A stretch of DNA of 64,000 nucleotides from an uncultured Prevotellaceae bacterium. Its GTDB lineage: Bacteria > Bacteroidota > Bacteroidia > Bacteroidales > Bacteroidaceae. The notes below the pieces were generated by a model. It did not search any database, was not told the origin of the DNA, and was given only the letters and a program-made list of their open reading frames with translations. Both the position numbers and the translations under genes were made by a program. How positions within the stretch are numbered: the first letter of the stretch is position 1; the number at the start of each line of letters is the position of its first letter. The DNA lies in contig CACYPF010000002.1 of NCBI GenBank assembly GCA_902776195.1, positions 109,586 through 173,585 of the forward strand, in the 5' to 3' direction. Below are positions 9,052-18,567 of this stretch, in pieces.

Positions 9052-9711
9052 ATGAAAGAATACGACATATATATTTTCGATCTTGACGGAACCCTGTTGG
9101 ATACGTTACAGGATCTGACCGCATCAGTTAACTATGCGCTTCGTCAATATGGATTGCCAGAACATTCGGTTGATGACATTCGTGGCTTCGTGGGTAATGG
9201 TGTCCGTCTGTTGATGGAACGGGCAGTGCCCCAAGGTGCTGAGCATCCAGAGTTTGAACATATTTTTGCTACCTTTCGTCAATATTACATGGCACACTCC
9301 CTTGATACGACAAAGCCCTATGAGGGTATACCAGAGATGCTGAAAATACTGAAAGACAGAGGATGTAAACTTGCTGTGGTAAGCAATAAGATGATGTCAG
9401 CTACGCAAGACCTGATAGCCCATTTCTTTCCACAGATTGACGTCGCCATAGGAGAACACGAAGACATGGGTATTCATAAGAAGCCTGCTCCAGACACGGT
9501 TTATGAGGCAATGCGACAATTAGATATTCCCGTTCCATTCCCTTCGGATTTGTCTGCGGTCTATGTAGGAGACAGTGACGTGGATATCCAAACGGCTCAA
9601 AACGCAGGGATTCCATGCATCAGCGTCTTATGGGGATTCAGGGACCGTTCTTTTCTTATAACACATGGTGCAACCACCTTCATTGAGTGTCCAAGGGAAT
9701 TAACCTGTTAA
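9052..9711 (+). CDS. gph: HAD-family phosphatase, phosphoglycolate phosphatase-like
   Basis: A 219-residue haloacid-dehalogenase phosphatase. Motif I is FDLDGTLLDT near residue 10, motif II is VVSNK in the middle, and motif III/IV is YVGDSDVDIQTAQNAG near the C-terminus. The helical cap between motifs I and II fits the Gph/PGP subgroup that dephosphorylates 2-phosphoglycolate and related small phosphates. Substrate cannot be decided from sequence. It sits alone between the divergent cbiA operon and the riboswitch-controlled uptake operon, and its ATG is four bases from the promoter box. A link to cobalamin metabolism is not implied by the sequence. Confidence 0.85.
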   Translation: MKEYDIYIFDLDGTLLDTLQDLTASVNYALRQYGLPEHSVDDIRGFVGNGVRLLMERAVPQGAEHPEFEHIFATFRQYYMAHSLDTTKPYEGIPEMLKILKDRGCKLAVVSNKMMSATQDLIAHFFPQIDVAIGEHEDMGIHKKPAPDTVYEAMRQLDIPVPFPSDLSAVYVGDSDVDIQTAQNAGIPCISVLWGFRDRSFLITHGATTFIECPRELTC

Positions 9712-9744
9712 ATGTTCTGAACAGAAAATAATACCTGTTATATT

Positions 9745-9774
9745 TGGCAGTTCGCAAAATTTACACTAATTTTG
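9745..9774 (+). promoter_or_regulatory. Promoter upstream of the cobalamin riboswitch
   Basis: TTTG at 9745-9748 and TAATTTTG at 9767-9774 with 18 bases between. The start of transcription would be close to 9779, just before the riboswitch. Confidence 0.7.
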
Positions 9775-9779
9775 CATCC

Positions 9780-9942
9780 GAAAAGGCAATCTGGTGGTTG
9801 ATACCGCCTGATGTAAGGGAATCTGGTGAGAGTCCAGAACTGTACCTGCAGCTGTAATCCTCATTGGATGGTTTGCTTGTATAACGCCACTGACATAAGT
9901 CGGGAAGGTAAAGCAGACTGAGGAAAGTCAGAAGACCTGCCT
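9780..9942 (+). ncRNA. Cobalamin riboswitch
   Basis: The segment has the conserved core of the B12 aptamer in order: AAGGGAAtcTGGTGAGAGTCC near 9815-9834, CAGCTGTAATCC near 9849-9860, GCCACTG near 9886-9892, and the closing AGTCAGAAGACCTGCC near 9927-9942. It precedes a TonB-dependent receptor by about 60 bases. In this family binding of adenosylcobalamin normally shuts expression down. The short stretch between the aptamer and the ATG contains a T-run and a possible weak hairpin, so control of translation or termination are both possible. Confidence 0.93.
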
Positions 9943-10001
9943 GTTTTTTATTAATGTTCGCACGCACAGGAATATGCGTTGGCGGGAATCATACGAAGTG
10001 A

Positions 10002-12116
10002 ATGAAAAAGATTCTGACGGTAGGAATACTTGCCATGTATTCATGTGTGTCTGTCAGTGCGCAAGGAAATATCTGGCGTAACGACAGCATACAGGAGGTG
10101 GTGGTTACAGGTACTGGTACGCAGCATCTGCTCAAGGATGCTCCTGTTCAGACAGAAGTCATCAGTGGGAGACAGTTGCAGCAATATGCCGGCAAGAGCA
10201 TTGAGGATATTCTCTCGGGACTGACGGCAAGTTTTGCGTTCAACGAGAATGACATGGGTTCTCATCTTCAGATGAACGGACTGGGCAATAGTTATGTACT
10301 GATCCTTATTGACGGTCGCCGACTGCATGGTGACAACGGGGGTGAGAATGAGCTCTCACTCATCGACCCTCATAACATTGAGAAGATAGAGATTGTGAAG
10401 GGTGCCTCGTCAGCACTCTATGGAAGTGACGCCATTGCCGGTGTTATCAATGTCATTACCAAGAAACACCGTGAGCAAGGTGTGATGGTAGAGAATACCA
10501 GTCGTTTCGGTTCTTACGGAGATATCCGTCAGCATAACGGTATTGCCTTGAATTTCGGGAAGTTCTCTTCCTATACCAATTTCCAGTTACAACACTCTGA
10601 CGGTTGGCAGAATACCAGCGAGGAAGCATTGTCACAGACAGAATATCATATCACCGACTCTCGGAACAAGACGGTCAACCGTCATACTAACTGGCAGATA
10701 GCAGAGCATCTCACGTACCAGCTGACTCCCAAGATTGAGCTCTATGCCGATGGCAGTATCTATTGGAAGCGTATCTATCGCCCCTGTGGCAAGCATCCCG
10801 GTGTGGATGTCAAGACCTATGATATGCAATACAATAACGCATCGGTATCGGTAGGTGGAAAATGGAAACTCAATGAGACAGATGTGATTACCCTGGATGC
10901 TGACTGGAAACGGCATGCCTATAAGTATGCCTATACGGACACCACACTGACTGACGGATACGTGAACGGACGCTTCACCAACTATTATCCGTTTTTCCCC
11001 GGTGACGTGGATTTGCAAAGTGACCAACGACTGACACATATCACCCTGAAAGGTGTGTTCAAATTACCCTATCAGCAACAACTGAGTGCGGGATTCGATT
11101 ACCGTCATGACTGGTTAGAGGCGCCGATGAGAGTTAATGGTGGAAAAGCAACGGATAATACCCAGGCATTGTATGTGCAGGACGAGTGGGCACTCCTTAA
11201 CCCGCTGTACCTGACGGCAGGACTTCGACTGACACGTAATGAGGGATTCGGTACCCGGCTGACTCCTAAACTCTCTGCGATGCTGAAGGTCAAAGACCTG
11301 CGGCTAAGGGCTACATGGAGTCAGGGCTATAAGACTCCCACCCCCAAGGAACTGCATTATCAGTATGTGCGTAATATGAACGGGGTGCTCCTCTATCTCG
11401 GAAACAGTGATCTGAAGGCACAGACCTCCAACTATTTCGGACTCAGTGCGGAATATAGTATTGGCAATCTGACCATGACGCTTTCTGGTTATTATAATAA
11501 GGTGGATAATATGATTGCGCTGGTGACGATACCAGCGAGTGAGGCACCGGGCGATCTGATTGTTCAGTACGACCCAAGGAGAGTGCGCCAATACCAGAAC
11601 ATGGAGGATGCCATGACCTATGGTGTTGACTTCACGGCACGTTATCAGACCAAGCATTTCACGGTAGGAGGGTCATATAGTTATTTGGACACCAGGGCGC
11701 ATCAGTATGACACGGAAGATGAAGTCATGAAAGAAGTCACCATTGACGGTATGGCGCATCACAAGGCAAACTGGTATGCGACATGGAATCATGACTTCAC
11801 GAAATGCTATCATCTTGGCATCGGTATCTATGGTCGTATGTCGAGTAAACGGTATTATCAGGTGGATGGTGACGGCAAGGGCTATCAGATATGGAGACTT
11901 TCGACAACCCATCAGTTTGGAAAGAACTACCGGTTAGAGGCAGGTGTCGACAATATCTTTAATTATATAGACAAGACACCGCATGGACTCCATCTGGGAA
12001 CAACAACGCCAGGGACTACTGTCTATGCGTCATTGACTATCCGTTTCAACAAAGGAAAGAAACTTACAAACAAATATAAGTATAACTTAAATCAAAGAAA
12101 CAATGAAGAAAATTAA
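10002..12116 (+). CDS. TonB-dependent outer-membrane receptor, corrinoid/tetrapyrrole uptake (BtuB-like)
   Basis: A 704-residue receptor with a signal peptide ending near SVSAQG, a TonB box EVVVTGTG, a plug domain (SIEDILSGL, QMNGLGNSYVLILIDGRRL, SALYGSDAIAGVINVIT) and a beta-barrel ending in a typical aromatic-rich strand (TVYASLTIRF) followed by a short tail. The cobalamin riboswitch just upstream argues for transport of cobalamin or another corrinoid rather than haem. The gene overlaps the start of the CbiK-like lipoprotein gene by 14 bases, so the two products are made together. Whether the cargo is B12, a precursor, or cobalt bound to a tetrapyrrole is not decided. Confidence 0.9.
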   Translation: MKKILTVGILAMYSCVSVSAQGNIWRNDSIQEVVVTGTGTQHLLKDAPVQTEVISGRQLQQYAGKSIEDILSGLTASFAFNENDMGSHLQMNGLGNSYVLILIDGRRLHGDNGGENELSLIDPHNIEKIEIVKGASSALYGSDAIAGVINVITKKHREQGVMVENTSRFGSYGDIRQHNGIALNFGKFSSYTNFQLQHSDGWQNTSEEALSQTEYHITDSRNKTVNRHTNWQIAEHLTYQLTPKIELYADGSIYWKRIYRPCGKHPGVDVKTYDMQYNNASVSVGGKWKLNETDVITLDADWKRHAYKYAYTDTTLTDGYVNGRFTNYYPFFPGDVDLQSDQRLTHITLKGVFKLPYQQQLSAGFDYRHDWLEAPMRVNGGKATDNTQALYVQDEWALLNPLYLTAGLRLTRNEGFGTRLTPKLSAMLKVKDLRLRATWSQGYKTPTPKELHYQYVRNMNGVLLYLGNSDLKAQTSNYFGLSAEYSIGNLTMTLSGYYNKVDNMIALVTIPASEAPGDLIVQYDPRRVRQYQNMEDAMTYGVDFTARYQTKHFTVGGSYSYLDTRAHQYDTEDEVMKEVTIDGMAHHKANWYATWNHDFTKCYHLGIGIYGRMSSKRYYQVDGDGKGYQIWRLSTTHQFGKNYRLEAGVDNIFNYIDKTPHGLHLGTTTPGTTVYASLTIRFNKGKKLTNKYKYNLNQRNNEEN

Positions 12117-13272
12117 ATTCTTGATGATTGCCATGATGGCATTCATCACCAGTGCCACATTTACTGCGTGTGGTGATGATGACAACAGCAGCAGTAACAA
12201 CAACAAACGTTCAAATTACGACCGCTATCAGGAGACAGTGAATGGCATTGTCAACAGTCAGAAGAGCAGTGACAAAGTCATTCTGGTAGTTGCCTTCGGT
12301 TCTACCTGGGAACAGGCTTATGACACCTTCGACAAGGTGGTGGCTGACTATAAGAGCCAGTTCAGTGGCTGGGATGTGTATCTTTCCTTCTCTTCCGCCA
12401 TCTGTATCAACAATGCACGTGCTGGTGAGAATGTAGCACCACGTGATTACTTCGATCCGGAGCACTGGTTGACCGCCATTGGTCTCGCTGGCTATAAGCA
12501 GATTGTCGTACAGTCATTGCAGGTGATTCCTGGTGAGGAGTATCGCCGTGTTCGTGACACGTATGTCAAGGACTTTATGAACAACCGTAACGGTGACTTC
12601 ACCGATGCATATATGAAGAGTCTCGATCAGAATGTGGTGGTAGGTACTCCGTTGATGGCTGAGGAAAGTGACGCAGAGGCACTGGCAACAGTCTTGAATA
12701 ACGAGCCTGACATCAAGGCTGCTGTCAATAAGGGTATTGTCGCTTTCATGGGACATGGTAATCCTGAGGGTTATGACTACTATGGTGGTAACATCCGCTA
12801 TCTGCAGTTGGAGGACGCACTCCGTAACCTCAACAAGAACTATTATGTAGGTACTGTTGATATGAATGAGACATACGCAGAGGATGTGCTGGCTCACATC
12901 GGAGGCGGTAAGTTCGATTATCAGGTTGGTGACATGGGAAAAACCTCTTACTATGACAAGAATACAGCCACCAAGGCACAGCTCTACCCGTTGATGTCTA
13001 TTGCCGGTGACCATGCTCATAATGACATGGCTGATCCGGAAGACCCGGAGAGCTGGTACTCTTTGTTTAACGAGGCTGGTATTGAGACTGAGGCTTACGA
13101 GACCAATTTCACAGAAGCTTGTTGGAAGAAGTATAAGAGTGGTGATGAGTATATCCCAGCCCTTGCAGAGCGTGCCAAGGTTCGTGCCTTGTGGATGAAC
13201 CACACCCGTGAGGCAATTAAGAAGCTGGGGACTCCCGATGCGTTGTCTACTCCGACTACCGCCACTGAATAG
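12103..13272 (+). CDS. cbiK: Exported lipoprotein of the CbiK cobaltochelatase family
   Basis: A 389-residue protein with a lipoprotein signal (ATFTAC, Cys23) followed by acidic GDDD, which resembles the surface-export signal of Bacteroidetes lipoproteins. The rest is a CbiK/CobN-independent type II chelatase fold: VVAFGSTWEQAYD at the start, FMGHGNPEGYD with His217, and AGDHAHNDMADPEDPESW with His303, matching the two active-site histidines of CbiK. CbiK inserts cobalt into sirohydrochlorin in the cytoplasm; this copy should be outside the inner membrane. A similar lipoprotein, IhtB of Porphyromonas gingivalis, binds haem at the surface. Here the riboswitch operon with two TonB receptors points to corrinoid or cobalt handling. 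The start overlaps the receptor gene by 14 bases. Confidence 0.88.
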   Translation: MKKIKFLMIAMMAFITSATFTACGDDDNSSSNNNKRSNYDRYQETVNGIVNSQKSSDKVILVVAFGSTWEQAYDTFDKVVADYKSQFSGWDVYLSFSSAICINNARAGENVAPRDYFDPEHWLTAIGLAGYKQIVVQSLQVIPGEEYRRVRDTYVKDFMNNRNGDFTDAYMKSLDQNVVVGTPLMAEESDAEALATVLNNEPDIKAAVNKGIVAFMGHGNPEGYDYYGGNIRYLQLEDALRNLNKNYYVGTVDMNETYAEDVLAHIGGGKFDYQVGDMGKTSYYDKNTATKAQLYPLMSIAGDHAHNDMADPEDPESWYSLFNEAGIETEAYETNFTEACWKKYKSGDEYIPALAERAKVRALWMNHTREAIKKLGTPDALSTPTTATE

Positions 13273-13302
13273 AATTTTTTGTAGTATTATTATATAAGTT
13301 TG

Positions 13303-13342
13303 CAAAAGGAGGTGCGGTCGTGAGACGGCATCTCCTCTTTTA
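13303..13342 (+). terminator. Hairpin between the CbiK lipoprotein gene and the second receptor gene
   Basis: The arms aaaaggaggtgc and gcatctcctctttt pair imperfectly around a short loop and end in a T-run. It could weaken transcription into the next receptor gene. It might also be a processing site. Confidence 0.55.
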
Positions 13343-13354
13343 AAAGAAAATATC

Positions 13355-15430
13355 ATGAAGAGATTACCTGTACTTTTTGCCTGTTTGCTGGCATGTTACA
13401 CTACCTGTGAGGCTCAGATTCACAGAAAGGGAGACATAGACACTACCCAGACGAGTCGTTCGTATAACCTGAACCCAGTCGTGGTGACAGGCTCCGGTCA
13501 TCATCAGCGACTGAAATCCACGGCGACACCAGTCCATGTGATGAGTAAAAGGGAGATACAGGAGCAGGGCATTACGACGTTCGACCAGGCGTTGACACGA
13601 ATGATGCCACAGACCTCCATGGCACCCAACTCCATGGGTACATTCCTCCGTCTGAACGGACTGGGGAATAAATATATCCTGATCCTGATCAACGGACAGA
13701 AGGTGACGGGTGACATATCTAATAATGTGGACCTGAACCGCATCGACATGTCACGCATAGAACGTATTGAGGTGCTTGATGGCGCAGCCTCCTCCCTTTA
13801 CGGAAGTGATGCTATCGCTGGTGTGATTAACATCATCACCAGTCAACCGACTGATGCTTTGGTCAATGTGCATAACGACTTGAAAGTAAGCGGGAAAGGT
13901 GTTCTGACCGAAACGGTTGGTTTAGATATCTACAAGAACGGTTTCGGTTCTTATACCACCTTCACTCATGACCGTGCCGACAGTTATCAGAACAACAACT
14001 TGGAATACGTGAAGGGCTCTGATACGGAGACACAGGAGACCATCGCTCCTCTCTTCACTGGCTACCGCTCGAATGTGGTCAGTCAGAAGTTCACCTATAA
14101 GCCAAACAGGAAGTTGGCATTCAACGCAGGACTCAGTTATTCCTATAAGATTACCGACCGTCCCGAAACCCGTGAGGATGTGTCTGGGGGAACCGACTAT
14201 GAGATGAGGTATAAGGGCTTCCGTTGGAACTTGGGCGGTATCTATAAGTTCAGCAGGCGCAACTCGTTGCAGGCAGATTTCACGGTAGACCGCTTCCGTT
14301 ATGGTAAGGAATATGATGTCGCCACCAAGTCTTATGAGGTAGGCGACTATGTGCAGTCGAAAAAACAACGCTCGATGGAGGGACAACTGAAAGCGATTCT
14401 CGGTCTCACGACGAACTCCACCACCATCTTCGGTGCTGATTGGCAGAAGAACAATCTGACAGCATCGTCTGGCAATATCGACCAGCACGTATCGACTTTC
14501 GCTGCCTATGCACAGCATGAGATGAAGTTCCTTCGTGACTTTACTGCTACCGTGGGGCTTCGCTGGACATATCATGAGACGTTCAAGAACCACCTGACAC
14601 CCAAGGCGACCCTGATGTATGCACCGGGCAATTTCAGGTTCCGTGCCACCTATTCCGCCGGTTTCCGTGCACCGGGACTGGACGAGCTCTATTATCACTA
14701 TTTCTCCGTCAATCGCGGAAAGGCACAGATTATCTTTGGTAATCAGGACCTCTCACCGGAGAAGAGTCATTATTTCTCACTCAATGCGGAATATCATAAC
14801 GACTATATCGTGGTGGGTGTAACGGGATTCCTGAACCGTATCAATGATATGGTGGTGAGAGAAAATATCGACGTGGATGCCAACTCCCTACAGATGCTCC
14901 AGACAGAGTTTCCTGAGATGACTGCCGACCAGGCGGCGAAACTCGAACGCTACTCCCTCTACAGGAACAGTGACAAGGGTGATGTGAAGGGGGTACAACT
15001 GAATGTGTCTGCCAATCTGTTTGAGGGTTTCAACCTCTCGGCAAACTATGCTTATACCTATGCCCGCAGCAAGAGTGGGGAAGACTGGATGACCCTTGAG
15101 CGCAGTATCCGTCATGCTGCGACCATTGCGGCTAACTACCATCACCAGTGGGGGAAATACAAGATGAATATCAACTTGAATGGCAGACTACAGTCAAAGA
15201 CTTACTATCCCGATTACGAGGATGCTCCTGGCTTCGGGGTGTGGAACCTCCATACCACCCATACTTTTAATGTGGCAAGATGGACTGTCATTGAACCCAG
15301 TATCGGTGTCGATAATATCTTTGACAGGGTAGACTGCCGTATCGACTCGTCATCGAGGAAATATGCGCTCTACACACCAGGCAGGATGTTAGTGGTAGGA
15401 CTAAAGGTGAGATTCCTCTCAAAACATTAA
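13355..15430 (+). CDS. Second TonB-dependent outer-membrane receptor
   Basis: A 691-residue receptor with a signal peptide (cut near CEAQ), a TonB box PVVVTGSG, a plug with LRLNGLGNKYILILINGQ and SSLYGSDAIAGVINIIT, and a C-terminal beta-barrel ending in LVVGLKVRFLSKH. Plug motifs closely parallel those of the first receptor, so the pair probably arose by duplication, although the barrels differ. It lies 82 bases after the lipoprotein gene and has no riboswitch of its own, so it is probably under the same B12 control unless the intergenic hairpin stops transcription. Cargo is inferred to be a corrinoid or related tetrapyrrole. Confidence 0.88.
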   Translation: MKRLPVLFACLLACYTTCEAQIHRKGDIDTTQTSRSYNLNPVVVTGSGHHQRLKSTATPVHVMSKREIQEQGITTFDQALTRMMPQTSMAPNSMGTFLRLNGLGNKYILILINGQKVTGDISNNVDLNRIDMSRIERIEVLDGAASSLYGSDAIAGVINIITSQPTDALVNVHNDLKVSGKGVLTETVGLDIYKNGFGSYTTFTHDRADSYQNNNLEYVKGSDTETQETIAPLFTGYRSNVVSQKFTYKPNRKLAFNAGLSYSYKITDRPETREDVSGGTDYEMRYKGFRWNLGGIYKFSRRNSLQADFTVDRFRYGKEYDVATKSYEVGDYVQSKKQRSMEGQLKAILGLTTNSTTIFGADWQKNNLTASSGNIDQHVSTFAAYAQHEMKFLRDFTATVGLRWTYHETFKNHLTPKATLMYAPGNFRFRATYSAGFRAPGLDELYYHYFSVNRGKAQIIFGNQDLSPEKSHYFSLNAEYHNDYIVVGVTGFLNRINDMVVRENIDVDANSLQMLQTEFPEMTADQAAKLERYSLYRNSDKGDVKGVQLNVSANLFEGFNLSANYAYTYARSKSGEDWMTLERSIRHAATIAANYHHQWGKYKMNINLNGRLQSKTYYPDYEDAPGFGVWNLHTTHTFNVARWTVIEPSIGVDNIFDRVDCRIDSSSRKYALYTPGRMLVVGLKVRFLSKH

Positions 15431-15528
15431 TGAACAAAAATGAAAACCATAACTTGCATAATTGTAATCTAAGTTGTTTTTATAGAATCCTAAGTTGTTG
15501 AACGAATCTTTTAAATAATGTCAAGGTG

Positions 15529-15560
15529 TTTGTAGGTTTCGTCTTTTTTATGTATTTTTG
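15529..15560 (+). promoter_or_regulatory. Promoter of the six-gene operon starting at 15582
   Basis: TTTG at 15529-15532, 20 bases, TATTTTTG at 15553-15560. The first ATG is about 20 bases downstream. Confidence 0.75.
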
Positions 15561-15581
15561 TAGCCAAAATAGTAAAGAAGA

Positions 15582-16538
15582 ATGGAATACGCATTGTTTA
15601 AGAGCCGAAGCTACCGGGGAGTCATCTCCAGGGGGCTTGGTTTATATTTCTCTCATTTCCGCCTGTTTCTGAAGGCTTCATGGTTGATGGCAGTCATCTT
15701 CGCAGTGGTTTTCGCTGCCTTGGAGATGCTGTTGTCCATACAGTTACCGGCACTCTCTGCAACCATCATGAAGCAAGAGTTGGTGCTGAAGACAGGACTG
15801 TCACCAGAGATAGCCCAACAATATTTAGTGTCTGTCGGTTTCGCCTTCCTGTTGATATTGCTTTTCATCATCGTAGAGGCATTGACGGTAGGAACTGTAG
15901 TGAATAAGCTGAAAGAGCATCACGACACCAATACGATGACGGTTCCCAAGCGCTGGCTCAGTATCAGTCGGCGGATGATGGGTCGTACACTGAAAGGTTA
16001 TGTGTTCACCATTCTGACGATACTGGTACCTGTCTTACTGCTTGCCGCCCTGGTGGCTGTCTTGCATCATTTCGCCCCCGATGCCATGATGACATGGATG
16101 ATTATCGTCGCCCTGTGCTGCATGGTATTAGGACTGATGACTCTCCCTATGCTGTTTGTCTTCATGAAATATGTGATGAACACAGGCAAGTCATATTTCT
16201 CCCAGCTTGGAGCATCGTATGCAAGAGGTTTGCGGCACATGGGACATATCTTCACCACCATGCTGATAGGTTGGTTGATAGTCTGTGTGCTGGCAGGAAT
16301 CTGTTGTCTGCCAACCATCATCCTTGCCCAGGCACATTGGATGTCACAGGAAGGTTTTCTTAATGGTGACCCCTTAGGGATGCCCGGCTATATCACCCCC
16401 CTGTCGTTCATCACCTATTTTCTGACAGGTTTTGTACTGGTCTATATCTGTATGCCGATACTGTTGATAGTCTATTACATGTATGGCTCGATAGAGACCT
16501 ATGAACAAGAGAAAGAGAAAAACAAACTAGATATATGA
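15582..16538 (+). CDS. Multi-pass membrane protein of unknown function
   Basis: A 318-residue protein with about six long hydrophobic segments spread through its length (for example around residues 30-50, 85-108, 140-165, 172-200, 225-250 and 275-305). No enzyme motif was recognised. The N-terminus [24 protein letters not shown] is amphipathic and could lie on the membrane. Its stop overlaps the start of hisB by four bases (ATGA), so it is cotranslated with hisB, but histidine synthesis and this protein have no obvious link. It is the first gene after a good promoter. Confidence 0.75.
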   Translation: MEYALFKSRSYRGVISRGLGLYFSHFRLFLKASWLMAVIFAVVFAALEMLLSIQLPALSATIMKQELVLKTGLSPEIAQQYLVSVGFAFLLILLFIIVEALTVGTVVNKLKEHHDTNTMTVPKRWLSISRRMMGRTLKGYVFTILTILVPVLLLAALVAVLHHFAPDAMMTWMIIVALCCMVLGLMTLPMLFVFMKYVMNTGKSYFSQLGASYARGLRHMGHIFTTMLIGWLIVCVLAGICCLPTIILAQAHWMSQEGFLNGDPLGMPGYITPLSFITYFLTGFVLVYICMPILLIVYYMYGSIETYEQEKEKNKLDI

Positions 16539-17593
16539 AAAGACTGTTATTCATCGACCGTGACGGTACTATCATCGAGGAACCTGCCGACGAGCAGATA
16601 GATTCTTTCGAGAAACTGAAATTCGTGGAGGGTGCCATCCGTAACCTCGTGTTCATCCGTCAGCGTCTCGACTTTGAGTTTGTCATGGTCAGCAACCAAG
16701 ACGGACTGGGTACCGACTCTTTTCCAGAAGACACCTTCTGGCCTGTCCATAACTTCATCCTGCAGACATTGAAAGGAGAGGGTGTGGAGTTTGACGAAAT
16801 CCTGATTGATCCCCATTTCCCAGAAGATCATGCACCAACACGGAAGCCCAACACAGGACTGGTGGAGAAATACATGAGCAATCCAGAGTACGATATCGCT
16901 AACAGTTATGTGATTGGTGACCGTGATACCGACCGCCAGTTTGCGGAGAACATCGGATGTAAGTTCCTGCAGATAGGCAGTTGGGACAAGGTGGCGGAGA
17001 CCCTCTTTGCCGGTGAGCGTTATGCAGAGGTGAAGCGTACCACGAAGGAGACGGATATTGAAATCAAGGTCTGTCTGGACGGCACGGGAAAGTGTGACAT
17101 CTCTACGGGACTGGGATTCTTCGACCACATGCTGGAGCAGATAGGAAAACATGGCATGATGGACCTGACGATACATACGAAAGGCGATTTGGAAGTGGAC
17201 GAGCACCACACCATCGAGGACACCGCAATAGCACTGGGCGAGTGTTTCCTGAAAGCATTAGGAGACAAGCGGGGTATCGAGCGTTACGGCTACTGTCTGC
17301 CGATGGACGATTGCCTGTGCAGTGTCGCCCTCGACTTCGGAGGTCGTCCCTGGCTTGTATGGGATGCTGAGTTCCGTCGTGAGAAGATAGGAGAGATGCC
17401 TACAGAGATGTTCCTGCATTTCTTTAAGAGTCTGAGTGATGCCGCCAAGATGAACCTGAATATCAAGGCGGAGGGTACTAATGAGCACCACAAGATAGAG
17501 GGTATCTTCAAGGCACTGGCAAGAGCATTGAAGATGGCAGTGCGACGGGATATATACCATTATGAGTTACCTAGTACAAAAGGAATGTTATGA
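16535..17593 (+). CDS. hisB: Bifunctional histidinol-phosphatase / imidazoleglycerol-phosphate dehydratase
   Basis: A 352-residue fusion. The N-terminal HAD phosphatase (FIDRDGT, Asp8 and Asp10; [24 protein letters not shown]) removes phosphate from histidinol phosphate. The C-terminal dehydratase has the paired metal-binding motifs [15 protein letters not shown] and NEHHKIEG. The two together catalyse steps seven and nine of histidine synthesis. No other his gene is nearby, so hisB is outside a standard his operon in this genome. It overlaps both neighbours by four bases, which shows tight coupling with an unknown membrane protein and an oxidoreductase. Confidence 0.94.
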   Translation: MKRLLFIDRDGTIIEEPADEQIDSFEKLKFVEGAIRNLVFIRQRLDFEFVMVSNQDGLGTDSFPEDTFWPVHNFILQTLKGEGVEFDEILIDPHFPEDHAPTRKPNTGLVEKYMSNPEYDIANSYVIGDRDTDRQFAENIGCKFLQIGSWDKVAETLFAGERYAEVKRTTKETDIEIKVCLDGTGKCDISTGLGFFDHMLEQIGKHGMMDLTIHTKGDLEVDEHHTIEDTAIALGECFLKALGDKRGIERYGYCLPMDDCLCSVALDFGGRPWLVWDAEFRREKIGEMPTEMFLHFFKSLSDAAKMNLNIKAEGTNEHHKIEGIFKALARALKMAVRRDIYHYELPSTKGML

Positions 17594-18567
17594 AGTTGTT
17601 GAAATGGGGATTCATCGGATGCGGTGAGGTGACAGAGATCAAAAGCGGTCCTGCTTTCTCGGAAGTGGAGGGCTCCAGTGTCGTTGCAGTGATGAGCCGT
17701 ACAGAGGAGCGTGCCCGCACCTATGCTATCAAACATGGCATTCCTAAATGGTATACCGATGCACAGAAATTAATCAATGACCCGGATGTCAATGCCATTT
17801 ACGTCGCCACTCCTCCCAGTAGTCATGCGACGTATGCCATCATGTCGATGAAAGCTGGCAAACCAGTCTATGTCGAGAAGCCATTAGCATCGACTTATGA
17901 GGACTGTGCCCGTGTCAACCGTGTCAGTGAGGAAACGGGGATGCCGTGTTTCGTTGCCTATTACCGTCGCTACCTTCCTTATTTCCAGAAAGTAAAGGAT
18001 ATTGTGAACAGCGGACAGATAGGTAAAGTCGTTAATGTGCATGTCCGTTTTGCTGTTCCACCCCGTGAGGAAGATAAGGCAAAGACGTTGCCATGGCGTC
18101 TGCAGCCAGATATTGCAGGGGGTGGCTATTTCTATGACCTCGCCCCTCATCAGTTAGACCTGCTGCAGGATATCTTTGGTGTCATTATCGAGGCTCGTGG
18201 TATCTGCGCCAACCGTGGTGGACTGTATCAGGCGGAGGATAGTGTGAGTGCGTGCTTCCAGTTTGAGAATGGACTGCCTGGCAGTGGCTCATGGTGCTTC
18301 GTTGCCCATGAGTCGGCACGTGAAGACCGTATCGAACTGATTGGCGACCAAGGGTCTGTGAGTTTCTCGGTATTCGACTACCAGCCCATTAAGCTACATA
18401 CCAGTGATGGTACGGAGAGTATTACAGTGCCGAATCCACCTTACGTGCAATACCCTCTGATAAAGAAAGTGATAGAACACTTACAAGGCATCGGCATCTG
18501 TGAGTGCACAAGTGTGTCTGCGACTCCAGTTAACTGGGCATTGGACCGTATTCTTGGCAAATTCTGA
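17590..18567 (+). CDS. Gfo/Idh/MocA-family NAD(P)-dependent oxidoreductase
   Basis: A 325-residue dehydrogenase. A Rossmann fold begins at [15 protein letters not shown], followed by [14 protein letters not shown] and the hallmark EKPLA near residue 97; a C-terminal substrate domain follows. Members oxidise or reduce sugars and inositols or act on biliverdin; the substrate cannot be named here. Overlaps hisB by four bases and touches the next DUF4421 gene, so it belongs to the same operon. Confidence 0.88.
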   Translation: MKLLKWGFIGCGEVTEIKSGPAFSEVEGSSVVAVMSRTEERARTYAIKHGIPKWYTDAQKLINDPDVNAIYVATPPSSHATYAIMSMKAGKPVYVEKPLASTYEDCARVNRVSEETGMPCFVAYYRRYLPYFQKVKDIVNSGQIGKVVNVHVRFAVPPREEDKAKTLPWRLQPDIAGGGYFYDLAPHQLDLLQDIFGVIIEARGICANRGGLYQAEDSVSACFQFENGLPGSGSWCFVAHESAREDRIELIGDQGSVSFSVFDYQPIKLHTSDGTESITVPNPPYVQYPLIKKVIEHLQGIGICECTSVSATPVNWALDRILGKF

